Below, in pieces: positions 25,681 to 32,176 of a DNA stretch of 64,000 nt. The notes under the pieces are model-generated. The model had not been told where the DNA came from. It searched no databases and saw nothing but the letters and a program-made list of their open reading frames with translations. Within the stretch, counting starts at the first letter, position 1. Each line of letters starts with the position of its first letter. A program made the translations under genes and the position numbers. Source of the stretch: Peptoniphilus genitalis (GTDB lineage: Bacteria > Bacillota > Clostridia > Tissierellales > Peptoniphilaceae); NCBI RefSeq assembly GCF_023614525.1, contig NZ_CP097885.1:1362501-1426500 (forward strand), in the 5' to 3' direction.

Positions 25681-26431
25681 ATGTTAATTGATAAAAATAC
25701 AAAAAGAGTAATGCTTGGGAATGTTGAAATTAAGCGAATCATGAGTGAGGGGGGGGGTGCTGTGGGAAGCAAACACAGTGCCTGGACCTACTAAGTTAAT
25801 TGGTGGAAATGAAGAAGCTGGATTTTATGGTGAAGTGCCAACTAGTGAACTTATTACTGGTGATGAGTTAGCAAAAATGATAGGTCTAACTGCAGGAAAA
25901 AGTCAAAACTCTAACGCTGGTTGGCTAAAGTTCGCCTATATGGGAAAAGTTGAGTTTGTAGCGAAGAAAACTTTTAGAAGTTATATTTCTTGGGACCATA
26001 TTAACGCAGTAAGTGCTGTATTTGGAAATAGGACAATTAAAATAGGCAACCACACTTACAAGATAAGACTTATGAAGGGAAAAACTGAAGGGAAGCAAAA
26101 TGATATTGGTTCTTATCAGGGTGATATTTGTAAAAATTCTGAATGGAATAAACTAATGTTACCTATTCATAAAAATGCACCGTCTAGTTGGGAGTATCCA
26201 AAAAATGTCAATTCTCCTACCGAAAATTGGAATGTAGGATACACGGACAACGACTTATTTACAAGTAGTTCTGCAGGCGATGGTTCTTATTCCTGGTGCC
26301 AAGAACATGGGAATAGCATAAGCTGCCGCTTGTATCGTGGTCACATTTATGTTTCTAGTTCGAACTTCAACGTTCCCTCCCGTGTTATCTCTAACCATGG
26401 TTGGCGACCTGTTCTAGAACTTGTTGACTAA
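25681..26431 (+). CDS. Tail/receptor-binding protein interrupted at a G9 tract (putative phase-variable, OFF as read)
   Basis: ATG 25681 after AGGTGAAG encodes 23 codons up to a run of nine G (25749-25757). In the sequence as given the frame then stops at 25794 after 37 residues. The remaining 225 or so residues are open in the +1 frame (WEANTVPGPTKLIGGNEE... HGWRPVLELVD). Losing one G, or gaining two, joins them into a 249-residue protein. The joined N-terminus matches the docking pattern of the previous gene, so G8 is the likely ON form. A sequencing error in the homopolymer gives the same picture. Confidence 0.75.
25749..25757 (+). repeat. G9 homopolymer tract inside a tail gene
   Basis: Nine consecutive G in an AT-rich genome, placed after codon 22 of a tail-tip gene, exactly where upstream and downstream frames disagree. 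This is the classical layout of slipped-strand phase variation. Confidence 0.8.
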
Positions 26432-26446
26432 AGAAAGGGGAAATAA

Positions 26447-26491
26447 TTGAAACTAATACAATATATAGACGATAGCTACTATGAAAACTAA
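26447..26491 (+). CDS. Possible 14-residue phage ORF
   Basis: TTG 26447, with AAAGGGGAAA before it, encodes MKLIQYIDDSYYEN. Very short Tyr/Asp-rich ORFs occur at this place before lysis genes in some phages. No independent support, so confidence is low. Confidence 0.2.
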   Translation: MKLIQYIDDSYYEN

Positions 26492-26539
26492 TTAATTTAT
26501 ATATCAAAACAAAAAATCTAAAGAAAGGAAGAAAAGCCT

Positions 26540-26866
26540 ATGACTGATGAAGAAAAATGTAACGACCACGAACAACGAGTAGTACTCCTGGAAAAAATTG
26601 CAGAGAGGCATGAAGCTACACTTAAAGACCACGGAGTAAAGATAGAGAAACTTGCAAATGATAATTCCATACAAGACACAAACATTAAGCTCTTTCAAAA
26701 AGACTTAGACTTTATAAAAGAACAGTTAAAGACAATGAATGCGACATTGATAGAACTTACTGATAAGCCTAAAAAGGCTTTTGACAAGTATAAGGACACA
26801 ATAATTACTATTGTAATTACTGCCATTGTCACTGGCTTGATAGCTAAGATAGTTAAGGGGTGGTAA
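26540..26866 (+). CDS. XhlA-like lysis-associated membrane protein
   Basis: 108 residues: a charged coiled-coil part (about residues 10-75, ending FQKDLDFIKEQLKTMN), then one C-terminal membrane segment (TIITIVITAIVTGLIAKIV). This is the haemolysin XhlA pattern, which acts with a holin to release the amidase. Located directly before the amidase, RBS AAGGAAG. Confidence 0.82.
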   Translation: MTDEEKCNDHEQRVVLLEKIAERHEATLKDHGVKIEKLANDNSIQDTNIKLFQKDLDFIKEQLKTMNATLIELTDKPKKAFDKYKDTIITIVITAIVTGLIAKIVKGW

Positions 26867-26867
26867 G

Positions 26868-27617
26868 ATGGTAAATTTTAGATTTATGCCTATAAACTAC
26901 AATTACTCCAGTAGAAAAGGCAAGAAAGTCCAATTTTTAGTTATCCATGATACTGGTAATTCTGGAAGAGGAGCCAATGCTTTTAATCACTTTAAATTTT
27001 TTGGTGGTGGAAATAGGAATGCAAGTGCCCATTATTTTGTAGATGACCATGAGATAGTGCAAATTATAGGAGATAGCTTTTCTTCTTGGCATTGTGGAGA
27101 TAATCAAGGTCATGGTAGGGCTTTAAATGGTGTTAGGAATTGCACTTCAATTGGGATTGAGCTTTGTATAAATTCAGATGGAGATTATCAAAAGGCTTAT
27201 GACAATTTAGTAGAGTTGGTTAAAAATCTCAGGGTTAAATTTAATATTCCTATAAAGAATGTTTGTAGGCACTATGATGTTTCCAGGAAAAGATGTCCTG
27301 GAACTTTTTTTACAAAAAATCTTTGGGAAAAGTTTTTAAAGGATATTCAAGAACCTATTAAGATTAAATTGGATTTATCAAAGTCTAGTGTTGGTGTACC
27401 TGTGCAAGAAAAGGAACTTAAAGAAAGGATTGATAAAGTTATGGATCAAATATTAAAGACCGACAAGGTTAAGATTAATTACAACGGCAAGGAAATTAAC
27501 TTGCGAGGTAAAAATATTCAAGGTACTAATTATGTATCTATAAGAGACCTTGCTGAAGCTCTTAATTTAAAAGTTGGTTGGAATCAAGAAAAGCAAACTG
27601 TTGAATTGAGGGGATAG
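26868..27617 (+). CDS. Phage endolysin: N-acetylmuramoyl-L-alanine amidase with stalk-type C-domain
   Basis: 249 residues. The Amidase_2 domain (about 5-165) shows the zinc ligands in VIHDTGN (H27), CRHYDVSRKRCPG (His and Cys), and WHCGD. The C-terminal 50 residues (INYNGKEINLRGKNIQGTNY, YVSIRDLAEALNLKVGW) form a copper-amine-oxidase-N-type stalk domain. This is the same module as in host surface proteins, here probably a wall-targeting part. A paralogous amidase lies at 63277. Confidence 0.9.
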   Translation: MVNFRFMPINYNYSSRKGKKVQFLVIHDTGNSGRGANAFNHFKFFGGGNRNASAHYFVDDHEIVQIIGDSFSSWHCGDNQGHGRALNGVRNCTSIGIELCINSDGDYQKAYDNLVELVKNLRVKFNIPIKNVCRHYDVSRKRCPGTFFTKNLWEKFLKDIQEPIKIKLDLSKSSVGVPVQEKELKERIDKVMDQILKTDKVKINYNGKEINLRGKNIQGTNYVSIRDLAEALNLKVGWNQEKQTVELRG

Positions 27618-27618
27618 G

Positions 27619-28005
27619 ATGCAAGACTTAGTCTTTAGCTTGAAAGAATATTTAAGTCCTGAACTGGTTTTTATGATTCCTGTGCTTGTTGTGATAGGGA
27701 AAGCTTTAAAGAAGTCCAATAGAATAAGTGATAGTCTAATACCTACAATTTTATCCATTGTAGGTATTCCTATTGCCTTGGTGACAAGTCTTGCCAATCG
27801 AATAGATCCTATGAATAATATTCAAATTGTTGTGTGGATTCTTATGAGTATTGGTCAAGGAGTTTTTCTTGGTGCCACAGCTGTTGGAGTTCATCAATTT
27901 TTTAAGCAACATACTGAATTTAAAAATCTTAAAGACTGGGAAATGAAAGAGGACTTAATTAAGGAATTTAAAGAATCTATGGAGGATAGAAATGAATGCA
28001 AGTAA
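27619..28005 (+). CDS. Phage holin (Phage_holin_5_2-like)
   Basis: 128 residues with about three membrane segments (VFMIPVLVVIGKAL, IPTILSIVGIPIALVTSLA, VVWILMSIGQGVFLGATAVG) and a charged C-terminal tail. Size, topology and place right after the amidase fit a holin that opens the membrane. Overlaps the next gene by 14 bases. Confidence 0.8.
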   Translation: MQDLVFSLKEYLSPELVFMIPVLVVIGKALKKSNRISDSLIPTILSIVGIPIALVTSLANRIDPMNNIQIVVWILMSIGQGVFLGATAVGVHQFFKQHTEFKNLKDWEMKEDLIKEFKESMEDRNECK

Positions 28006-28300
28006 TATTTTTTATGTAGTTTTATCCGTTGTATCTGTGCTAATTACAGGTGTCTTGGTGCCTCTTTTAAAACAAAAATACGGCAAAGAAAAAATTGTCA
28101 ATGTAATGGAAGCAGTGGATATCGCAGTTAAAGCAGCTGAGCAAATTTACAAGGGTACAGGTCAAGGTGACCTTAAAAAGCAATATGTGCTTATGAGACT
28201 TAATGAACAGGGATTTAAAGTAACAGAAAAGGATCTCGATGATATGAGAAGGGCGAGTGTCCTTGAGTTAAACCGTTGGAAAGAAGAAATTAATAAATAA
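27992..28300 (+). CDS. Phage holin, LLH family
   Basis: 102 residues: a single N-terminal membrane segment (IFYVVLSVVSVLITGVLVPL) followed by a soluble helical part with AVDIAVKAAEQIYKGTGQGDLKK and then a MRLNEQGFKVTEKDLDD segment, the hallmark of LLH-type holins. Having XhlA and two holin types together gives a redundant lysis module. Confidence 0.82.
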   Translation: MNASNIFYVVLSVVSVLITGVLVPLLKQKYGKEKIVNVMEAVDIAVKAAEQIYKGTGQGDLKKQYVLMRLNEQGFKVTEKDLDDMRRASVLELNRWKEEINK

Positions 28301-28306
28301 AATTAA

Positions 28307-28564
28307 ATGAAACTTTCCATAAGATATAAACCTAGGTGCTATGATAGGCCTTGGCTTGTAAAAAGAGTTAACGGGAAATACGGACAGCACGCACATATGC
28401 GAAGAAAAAAAGATGCCGTTAAACTTAGAAATTTACTTGATAGGAATTTGATGCCTTATAGTGAAGAATTTAAAACTGCTGCAAAGAGATTGCTCAGTGA
28501 AAAAGAGTATAAAAATCTTGAAAACAACAGTAATAAGGCATATAAAGGTATTAAGAAAAAATAA
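28307..28564 (+). CDS. Small basic phage protein (85 aa)
   Basis: Arg/Lys-rich 85-residue product beginning MKLSIRYKPRCYDRPWLVKR, with YGQHAHMRRKKDAVKLRNLL. It follows the holin by six bases. Family not recognised. The basic nature suggests nucleic-acid or surface binding. Confidence 0.5.
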   Translation: MKLSIRYKPRCYDRPWLVKRVNGKYGQHAHMRRKKDAVKLRNLLDRNLMPYSEEFKTAAKRLLSEKEYKNLENNSNKAYKGIKKK

Positions 28565-28792
28565 AAAGCCCTGTATGGGTCTTGTAGAGCCTTAACTTTT
28601 GTAGGCTTGTTATTTACAGGCTTGTAGAAGTCAAAAATTTTTGTAAGAGCGTAACTATAAAAGTATGTACAATGTATGTACTTTGGATGTAATAAAAATT
28701 TTTTATAACTTTTTAAGACAATCAAGCCTGGGGAGAAATCTCTGGGCTTTTTTTATTTGGTTATAAAAAATTACATAAAATTAAAAAAAACC
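28565..28792 (+). other. Non-coding gap after the lysis genes
   Basis: No gene seen. It contains three short copies of an AGGCTTGT/AGAGCCTT-type word within 60 bases and ends in the terminator at 28724-28755, which should close the phage late transcript. Confidence 0.5.
28724..28755 (+). terminator. Intrinsic terminator of the phage late operon
   Basis: AAGCC (28724-28728) pairs with GGCTT (28745-28749), with extra GAGA/TCT pairing inside, and is followed by seven T residues. It is placed after the last lysis-region gene. Confidence 0.75.
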
Positions 28793-28829
28793 ATAGTAAC
28801 TTTTGAAGAATTTTTCTATATATATAGTA
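28793..28829 (+). promoter_or_regulatory. 37-bp promoter-like motif, copy 1
   Basis: Conserved block ATAG(T/C)AACTTTTG, a 10-base AT-rich spacer, then CTAT(A/G)TATATAGTA. It lies just upstream of the RBS of the orphan gene at 28852. A same-length copy at 63787-63823 (31 of 37 identical by eye) precedes the DUF1659-type gene. It does not look like a standard TTGACA/TATAAT promoter. A dedicated sigma factor is suggested. Confidence 0.6.
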
Positions 28830-28851
28830 GAGGTATTTAGGAGGTGAAAAA

Positions 28852-29055
28852 ATGAATAATAATTTTAAAAAGAGATTTAATGATGATGAAATAAAAGAAA
28901 TACTTATGGCTATAAAAATTTATAGAGAGGATCACAATGTAAAAAATTGGTGGAATATGAAGAAAGTAATTGAAAAGTATTTTCCAAATTTCATGGAAGA
29001 AAGGTTATTTTTAGAAGACATACTTTATATAATATTGGAGGATAAAGTAAATTAA
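28852..29055 (+). CDS. Orphan small protein at the prophage right end (67 aa)
   Basis: 67 residues, charged and Trp-containing (MNNNFKKRFNDDEIKEILMA, NWWNMKKVIEKYFPNFMEE). A TTTAGGAGGTG RBS precedes ATG 28852, and its own terminator follows. The gene is not recognised. Its interest lies in the 37-bp upstream motif shared with the locus at 63.8 kb and in its lysogenic-conversion position between lysis genes and attachment site. Confidence 0.65.
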   Translation: MNNNFKKRFNDDEIKEILMAIKIYREDHNVKNWWNMKKVIEKYFPNFMEERLFLEDILYIILEDKVN

Positions 29056-29065
29056 TTATTATTAA

Positions 29066-29106
29066 AAAATAGTGCTAAGAAATACATTTGGTTAGCACTA
29101 TTTTCT
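29066..29106 (+). terminator. Intrinsic terminator after the orphan gene
   Basis: AATAGTGCTAA (29068-29078) pairs perfectly with TTAGCACTATT (29092-29102), then TTCT. A flanking A-run makes it possibly bidirectional. Confidence 0.75.
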
Positions 29107-29138
29107 ACAATTAACTTGTTATTAAATCTTATGTTATT

Positions 29139-29167
29139 TATAATTAATCACATAGCCTAAAACATAA
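29139..29167 (+). repeat. 29-bp direct repeat, copy 1
   Basis: TATAATTAATCACATAGCCT followed by AAAACATAA. Copy 2 at 30406-30434 differs at three bases. The two copies bracket the tRNA 3' half and hicAB. Confidence 0.7.
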
Positions 29168-29189
29168 ATAAACTTAACGCACAAACTAC

Positions 29190-29278
29190 GCACAAGGTGG
29201 TGAAATAGCGGGTTTAAGGGTCTTAAAAACTGACTCTTAATCAGTGGGCCTACGGTTCGAGTCCGTAAAGGTGCACCA
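29190..29278 (+). tRNA. tRNA-Lys(CTT) 3' half, probable prophage right attachment site
   Basis: From 29229 the sequence is a good tRNA: anticodon arm ACTGA/TCAGT around CTCTTAA (anticodon CTT), variable loop GGGCC, T arm TACGG-TTCGAGT-CCGTA, acceptor strand AAGGTGC, A, and encoded CCA (29276-29278). The 5' part does not fit: only four acceptor bases pair, and the segment before the anticodon arm is about 12 bases too long. This is what remains when a phage integrates into a tRNA gene. The complete tRNA should lie at the left end of the prophage. Treat as non-functional unless shown otherwise. Confidence 0.65.
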
Positions 29279-29282
29279 TTTG

Positions 29283-29317
29283 AAAGCCTGTGAATTTAAT
29301 CTTCGCAGGCTTTTTTC
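29283..29317 (+). terminator. Terminator of the tRNA locus
   Basis: AAAGCCTG (29283-29290) pairs with CAGGCTTT (29306-29313), followed by a T-run. It lies five bases after CCA, the normal place for the host tRNA terminator, and supports the view that host DNA resumes here. Confidence 0.8.
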
Positions 29318-29498
29318 TTTATATTTTTAAATACATAAAATTCACATGAATTCCCTTGAATTTTGGTGGGCTGCACACAAATTTATTTTAATTTGTAGAT
29401 CTTTAAAGTCTAGAGGGAGTATAAGCTACAGATAAAGTCAATTTGGTAGATTAAAAGATGTGGAAGTGGAAGATGAATTTATAAATTAAAGTCTCATA
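29318..29498. other. Intergenic stretch between tRNA and hicAB
   Basis: AT-rich; no gene, repeat or RNA recognised. It ends at the hicAB promoter. Confidence 0.5.
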
Positions 29499-29528
29499 TT
29501 GACACTACGTAATAACACGTGGTAAAAT
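29499..29528 (+). promoter_or_regulatory. hicAB promoter with overlapping palindromes
   Basis: TTGACA (29499-29504), 18-bp spacer, TAAAAT (29523-29528). The spacer contains TACGTA and CACGTG, two ACGT-centred palindromes ten bases apart. These are candidate operator half-sites for HicB autoregulation. Confidence 0.6.
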
Positions 29529-29552
29529 AAGGCTGTCAGGAGGTAGGTATAC

Positions 29553-29738
29553 ATGCCGATGACACAAGATGAAATGGTCAAGCTACTAAGAAAGAATGGT
29601 TTCGAAGTAGTTAAGGGTGGCAAGGGCAGTCATATAAAGATGACAAAACTTGGCATCAAAAGACCAATCATTATCCCACATGGAGAACTCCAAAAGGGAA
29701 CCGAGCGTGGGATACTAAAAGAGGCAGGGCTAAAATAG
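29553..29738 (+). CDS. hicA: HicA-type mRNA interferase toxin
   Basis: 61 residues with the HicA double-stranded-RNA-binding-like fold pattern: EMVKLLRKNGFEVVKGGKGS, then HIKM with the catalytic histidine, and IIPHGELQKGTERGILKEAG. Complete length for the family. RBS AGGAGGT; hicB follows 32 bases later. The pair sits between the prophage end and murI, so it may be chromosomal or part of the mobile region. Confidence 0.9.
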   Translation: MPMTQDEMVKLLRKNGFEVVKGGKGSHIKMTKLGIKRPIIIPHGELQKGTERGILKEAGLK

Positions 29739-29770
29739 CCCTACTTCTTATATTAAGAGAGGTGGTAAGT

Positions 29771-30211
29771 ATGTTAGTTTCTTATCCAGCTATATTTTAT
29801 TATAGTCCAGAAGAGAAGGGTTACTATGTTTATATGCCAGACATTGGAGGTGCAGGGACTCAAGGCAATTCAATAGAGGAAGCTTTGTTAATGGCAAGTG
29901 ACTACTTGGGAATAATGGCTAGCTCTATAATAGAAGGCGGAGATACTTTGCCAAAACAATCAGCCATAAGTGACTTGTCTATTGAAGATGATTTTCCTTT
30001 TAAAGATGATGATGATTTTGATGGCTTCTATGATTATTCTAAGTCCTTTGTTTCTCTCGTTTATGTTGATTTAAAGGACTATTTAGGTAGCCAAGAACTT
30101 GTAAAAAAGACCTTATCTATACCCAAGTGGAGCAATGATCTAGGGAATAAATTGAATTTGAATTTTTCTAAGTTACTGACTGAAGCTATTGTAAATATCG
30201 CCAAAAATTAA
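29771..30211 (+). CDS. hicB: HicB-type antitoxin
   Basis: 146 residues. The N-terminal half is the HicB pseudo-RNase-H domain (YPAIFYYSPEEKGYYVYMPD, GAGTQGNSIEEALLMASDYL). A very acidic linker (DDFPFKDDDDFDGF) leads to a C-terminal region with LNLNFSKLLTEAI, like a ribbon-helix-helix DNA-binding end. It should neutralise HicA and repress the operon. ATG 29771 with GAGAGGTGG is chosen over GTG 29762. Confidence 0.88.
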   Translation: MLVSYPAIFYYSPEEKGYYVYMPDIGGAGTQGNSIEEALLMASDYLGIMASSIIEGGDTLPKQSAISDLSIEDDFPFKDDDDFDGFYDYSKSFVSLVYVDLKDYLGSQELVKKTLSIPKWSNDLGNKLNLNFSKLLTEAIVNIAKN

Positions 30212-30230
30212 AAATATAAAAACAATAATT

Positions 30231-30258
30231 AAGCACTCTTTTTATAAGGGTGTTTTTT
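30231..30258 (+). terminator. Weak terminator after hicB
   Basis: CACTC/GGGTG stem with a T-rich loop and a six-T tail. Short, but in the right place. Confidence 0.5.
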
Positions 30259-30405
30259 ATAATAGTATTGAATATTGACCAAGCTATGGATATAAATTTG
30301 CCGATTGATAGAAAAATTATACACTCTTGCTTAAAATAAGGTAAGACAAAGTAAAATAAACAAGATTAACAATATGCCTAACTTGATAGAGAGTATGATA
30401 TTTTA

Positions 30406-30434
30406 TATAATTAATCACATGGCTTAAAATATAA
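30406..30434 (+). repeat. 29-bp direct repeat, copy 2
   Basis: Matches copy 1 at 29139-29167 with three differences, same orientation, about 1.27 kb apart. It lies in the murI upstream region. The rest of 30259-30543 is AT-rich with no other feature except promoter-like TTTACA and TATAGT/TATTAT words before murI. Confidence 0.7.
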
Positions 30435-30543
30435 AATTTATGACAAGAAGGAATTTTTATAAATACAATTATTTACAATGAATTTATATTCTTCTTTTTG
30501 TTTTTCACAATTTATAGTATTATATAAAATAGTTGGTGATTTA

Positions 30544-31374
30544 ATGGGAAATAATGTGATCGGCTTTTATGATAGCGGAGTCGGAGGACTTTCTGTTTTA
30601 AAAGTCGCTTTAAATAAAATAAAAAATAAAAACTTCGTCTTCTTTGGCGACACTCTTAGGATGCCCTACGGTGCCAGAACTAACGAAGAAATAAAAAATT
30701 ATACAATGGAAGTCATGGGTTTCTTCAAGGATCTTGATGTTGACCTTTCAATTATTGCTTGCAACACTGCAACAAGTCACGGACTCAAGGAGTCCAATGA
30801 AAGATACAAGTATCCAATAATTGGTGTTGTTGAACCAGGAAGTGAAAATGCCCTTGAGAGAACTAAGACCAAGAGGGTTGCTCTTGTTGCAACAAAGTCC
30901 TGTGTTGAAAGTGGAGTATATGACAAGGTCTTAAAGTCCATGGACCCATCTATTGAATTAAGATCTGTTTACTGTCCTGATCTCACTCTTGCTATTGAGA
31001 GGGGAGAGTTTGAAGAAGAATACATGGACGGAATTGTAAAAAAATACTTAGACTACTTCGAAGACTACGACTTTGACACAATGATTCTTGGCTGCACCCA
31101 CTATCCTCTTGTTGAAGATTCCTTTAAGAGAATTTTGAAGAAACAAGGTAAGAAGGTCTTGATGGTTGACCCAGCCTACAAGACAGTTCTAGATGCCATG
31201 AATATTTTAAAAATTGAAAAGGACAACCAAGAGATTCCCAATAGGACAATTGACTTTTATATAACTGGAGACATTAATTTGTTTCGTTCTACCATGGAAA
31301 AGATAGTAGACCTTTCTGACTTCAAGGTAAGCTTCCATCAAGTAGACATAAAAAATTTAGAAAAATATAGGTAA
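30544..31374 (+). CDS. murI: Glutamate racemase
   Basis: 276 residues making D-glutamate for peptidoglycan. Motifs: GFYDSGVGGLSVLK at the start, the first catalytic Cys in IIACNTATSHG, and the second in ILGCTHYPLV. Full length. ATG 30544 gives the expected N-terminus; an in-frame ATG at 30478 would add a hydrophobic 22-residue extension not seen in the family. Convergent with coaX, with a shared terminator. Confidence 0.95.
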   Translation: MGNNVIGFYDSGVGGLSVLKVALNKIKNKNFVFFGDTLRMPYGARTNEEIKNYTMEVMGFFKDLDVDLSIIACNTATSHGLKESNERYKYPIIGVVEPGSENALERTKTKRVALVATKSCVESGVYDKVLKSMDPSIELRSVYCPDLTLAIERGEFEEEYMDGIVKKYLDYFEDYDFDTMILGCTHYPLVEDSFKRILKKQGKKVLMVDPAYKTVLDAMNILKIEKDNQEIPNRTIDFYITGDINLFRSTMEKIVDLSDFKVSFHQVDIKNLEKYR

Positions 31375-31377
31375 TAA

Positions 31378-31412
31378 AAGAAGGCTTCAAAATCATGAAG
31401 CCTTCTTTTTGT
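31378..31412. terminator. Bidirectional terminator between murI and coaX
   Basis: AAGAAGGCTTCA (31378-31389) pairs perfectly with TGAAGCCTTCTT (31396-31407); T-run on the plus strand. The stem overlaps the last codons of coaX, which are therefore part of the hairpin. Confidence 0.85.
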
Positions 31413-32175
31413 TTAAGTCGTAAATAATTTTAAGTCCATAGATGCCCAGGTCGTCATCTCTTATTAAGTCGTACTTAGATAGATCTAAGAGATGGGCATA
31501 GGGTCCAGTGATTAAAATATTTGTATCTTTTTTATTAAGTGAATAGCCTTCCACTATTTCATCAATTATACCGAGGACTGCCTTCTTGTAGGCGAAGAAG
31601 AGTCCAGCCTGAATTGCCTTTTCAGTATTTTTTCCAACTATGCCATCAGGCTTTTTTAATTCTACATGAGGGAGCTTGGCGCTACCTCTCACAAGTGAAT
31701 CTTGAAGCAAGTTGATTCCTGGCAGGATTAGTCCTCCCAGGAATTCTTTTTTTGCATTGATATAGTCAACTGTTGTAATTGACGATGCAGAAACTATTAT
31801 TATGTTGCCTGTGTACTTTCTTGTGGCAGCAACTGCCTTTATAATTCTGTCTGACCCAACTTCTCTTGGGCTCTCACACTTTATATTTAAACCAGTCTTA
31901 ACTCCAGCAGAAATAAAAATTGGTTTCTTGCCAATGAGTTCTCTTCCAATCATCTCATAGGAAGATGAAAGCTCTGGAACAACATTAGAAATTATAATTT
32001 CATGGATGTCAGAAAGTTCTATATTCTTATCCATTAAGATGAGTTTGATCATCAGTTTAATTTCCACCACAGACCTATTCCTGTCAGTTGTAATTGAAAA
32101 CTTATCAACTAACTTATCTTGGTCGAAGACTCCAAAGTCTGTTGTCCTATTATCTATATCAATTGCAAGTAACAT
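31393..32175 (-). CDS. coaX: Type III pantothenate kinase
   Basis: 260 residues. It catalyses the first step of CoA synthesis. Visible are LLAIDIDNRTTDFGVFD (phosphate loop, with Arg-Thr-Thr in place of the usual Asn-Thr), the GSDRI motif, and GGLILPGINLLQDSL. It starts one base after the stop of the ECF S component on the minus strand, so vitamin uptake and phosphorylation are coupled. Confidence 0.93.
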   Translation of the reverse strand: MLLAIDIDNRTTDFGVFDQDKLVDKFSITTDRNRSVVEIKLMIKLILMDKNIELSDIHEIIISNVVPELSSSYEMIGRELIGKKPIFISAGVKTGLNIKCESPREVGSDRIIKAVAATRKYTGNIIIVSASSITTVDYINAKKEFLGGLILPGINLLQDSLVRGSAKLPHVELKKPDGIVGKNTEKAIQAGLFFAYKKAVLGIIDEIVEGYSLNKKDTNILITGPYAHLLDLSKYDLIRDDDLGIYGLKIIYDLNKKKAS

Positions 32176-32176
32176 A

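Larger units (their letters stand above)
1..29280 (+). mobile_element. PBSX/XkdK-type prophage, late genes (left end outside window)
   Basis: A continuous plus-strand block runs in the canonical late order: regulator, terminase, portal, head, connector, contractile sheath and tube, tail chaperone with frameshift, tape measure, baseplate hub and wedge, fibres, XhlA, amidase, holins. Genes overlap or abut. Sheath plus gp25-like, J-like and gp48-like baseplate proteins mean a contractile-tailed particle. Right of the lysis genes lies a tRNA-Lys 3' half, taken as the right attachment site. No integrase, repressor or replication gene is in view, so those must lie to the left. Large and small terminase and head genes look intact, so a DNA-packaging phage is more likely than a tailocin. 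Confidence 0.9.

Noticed and set aside
25681-26431. Programmed ribosomal frameshift at the G9 tract
   Set aside because: A -1 slip would enter the third frame, which stops early; only a +1/-2 shift or a change of tract length joins the frames, so DNA slippage or sequencing error is preferred.
25745-26431. Diversity-generating retroelement target
   Set aside because: The C-terminus is Trp/Gly-rich and variable-looking, but no reverse transcriptase or template repeat is in the window.
29190-29278. Functional complete tRNA-Lys or tRNA-Leu
   Set aside because: The acceptor stem has only four of seven pairs and the distance to the anticodon arm fits neither class; kept as a tRNA fragment/attachment site.
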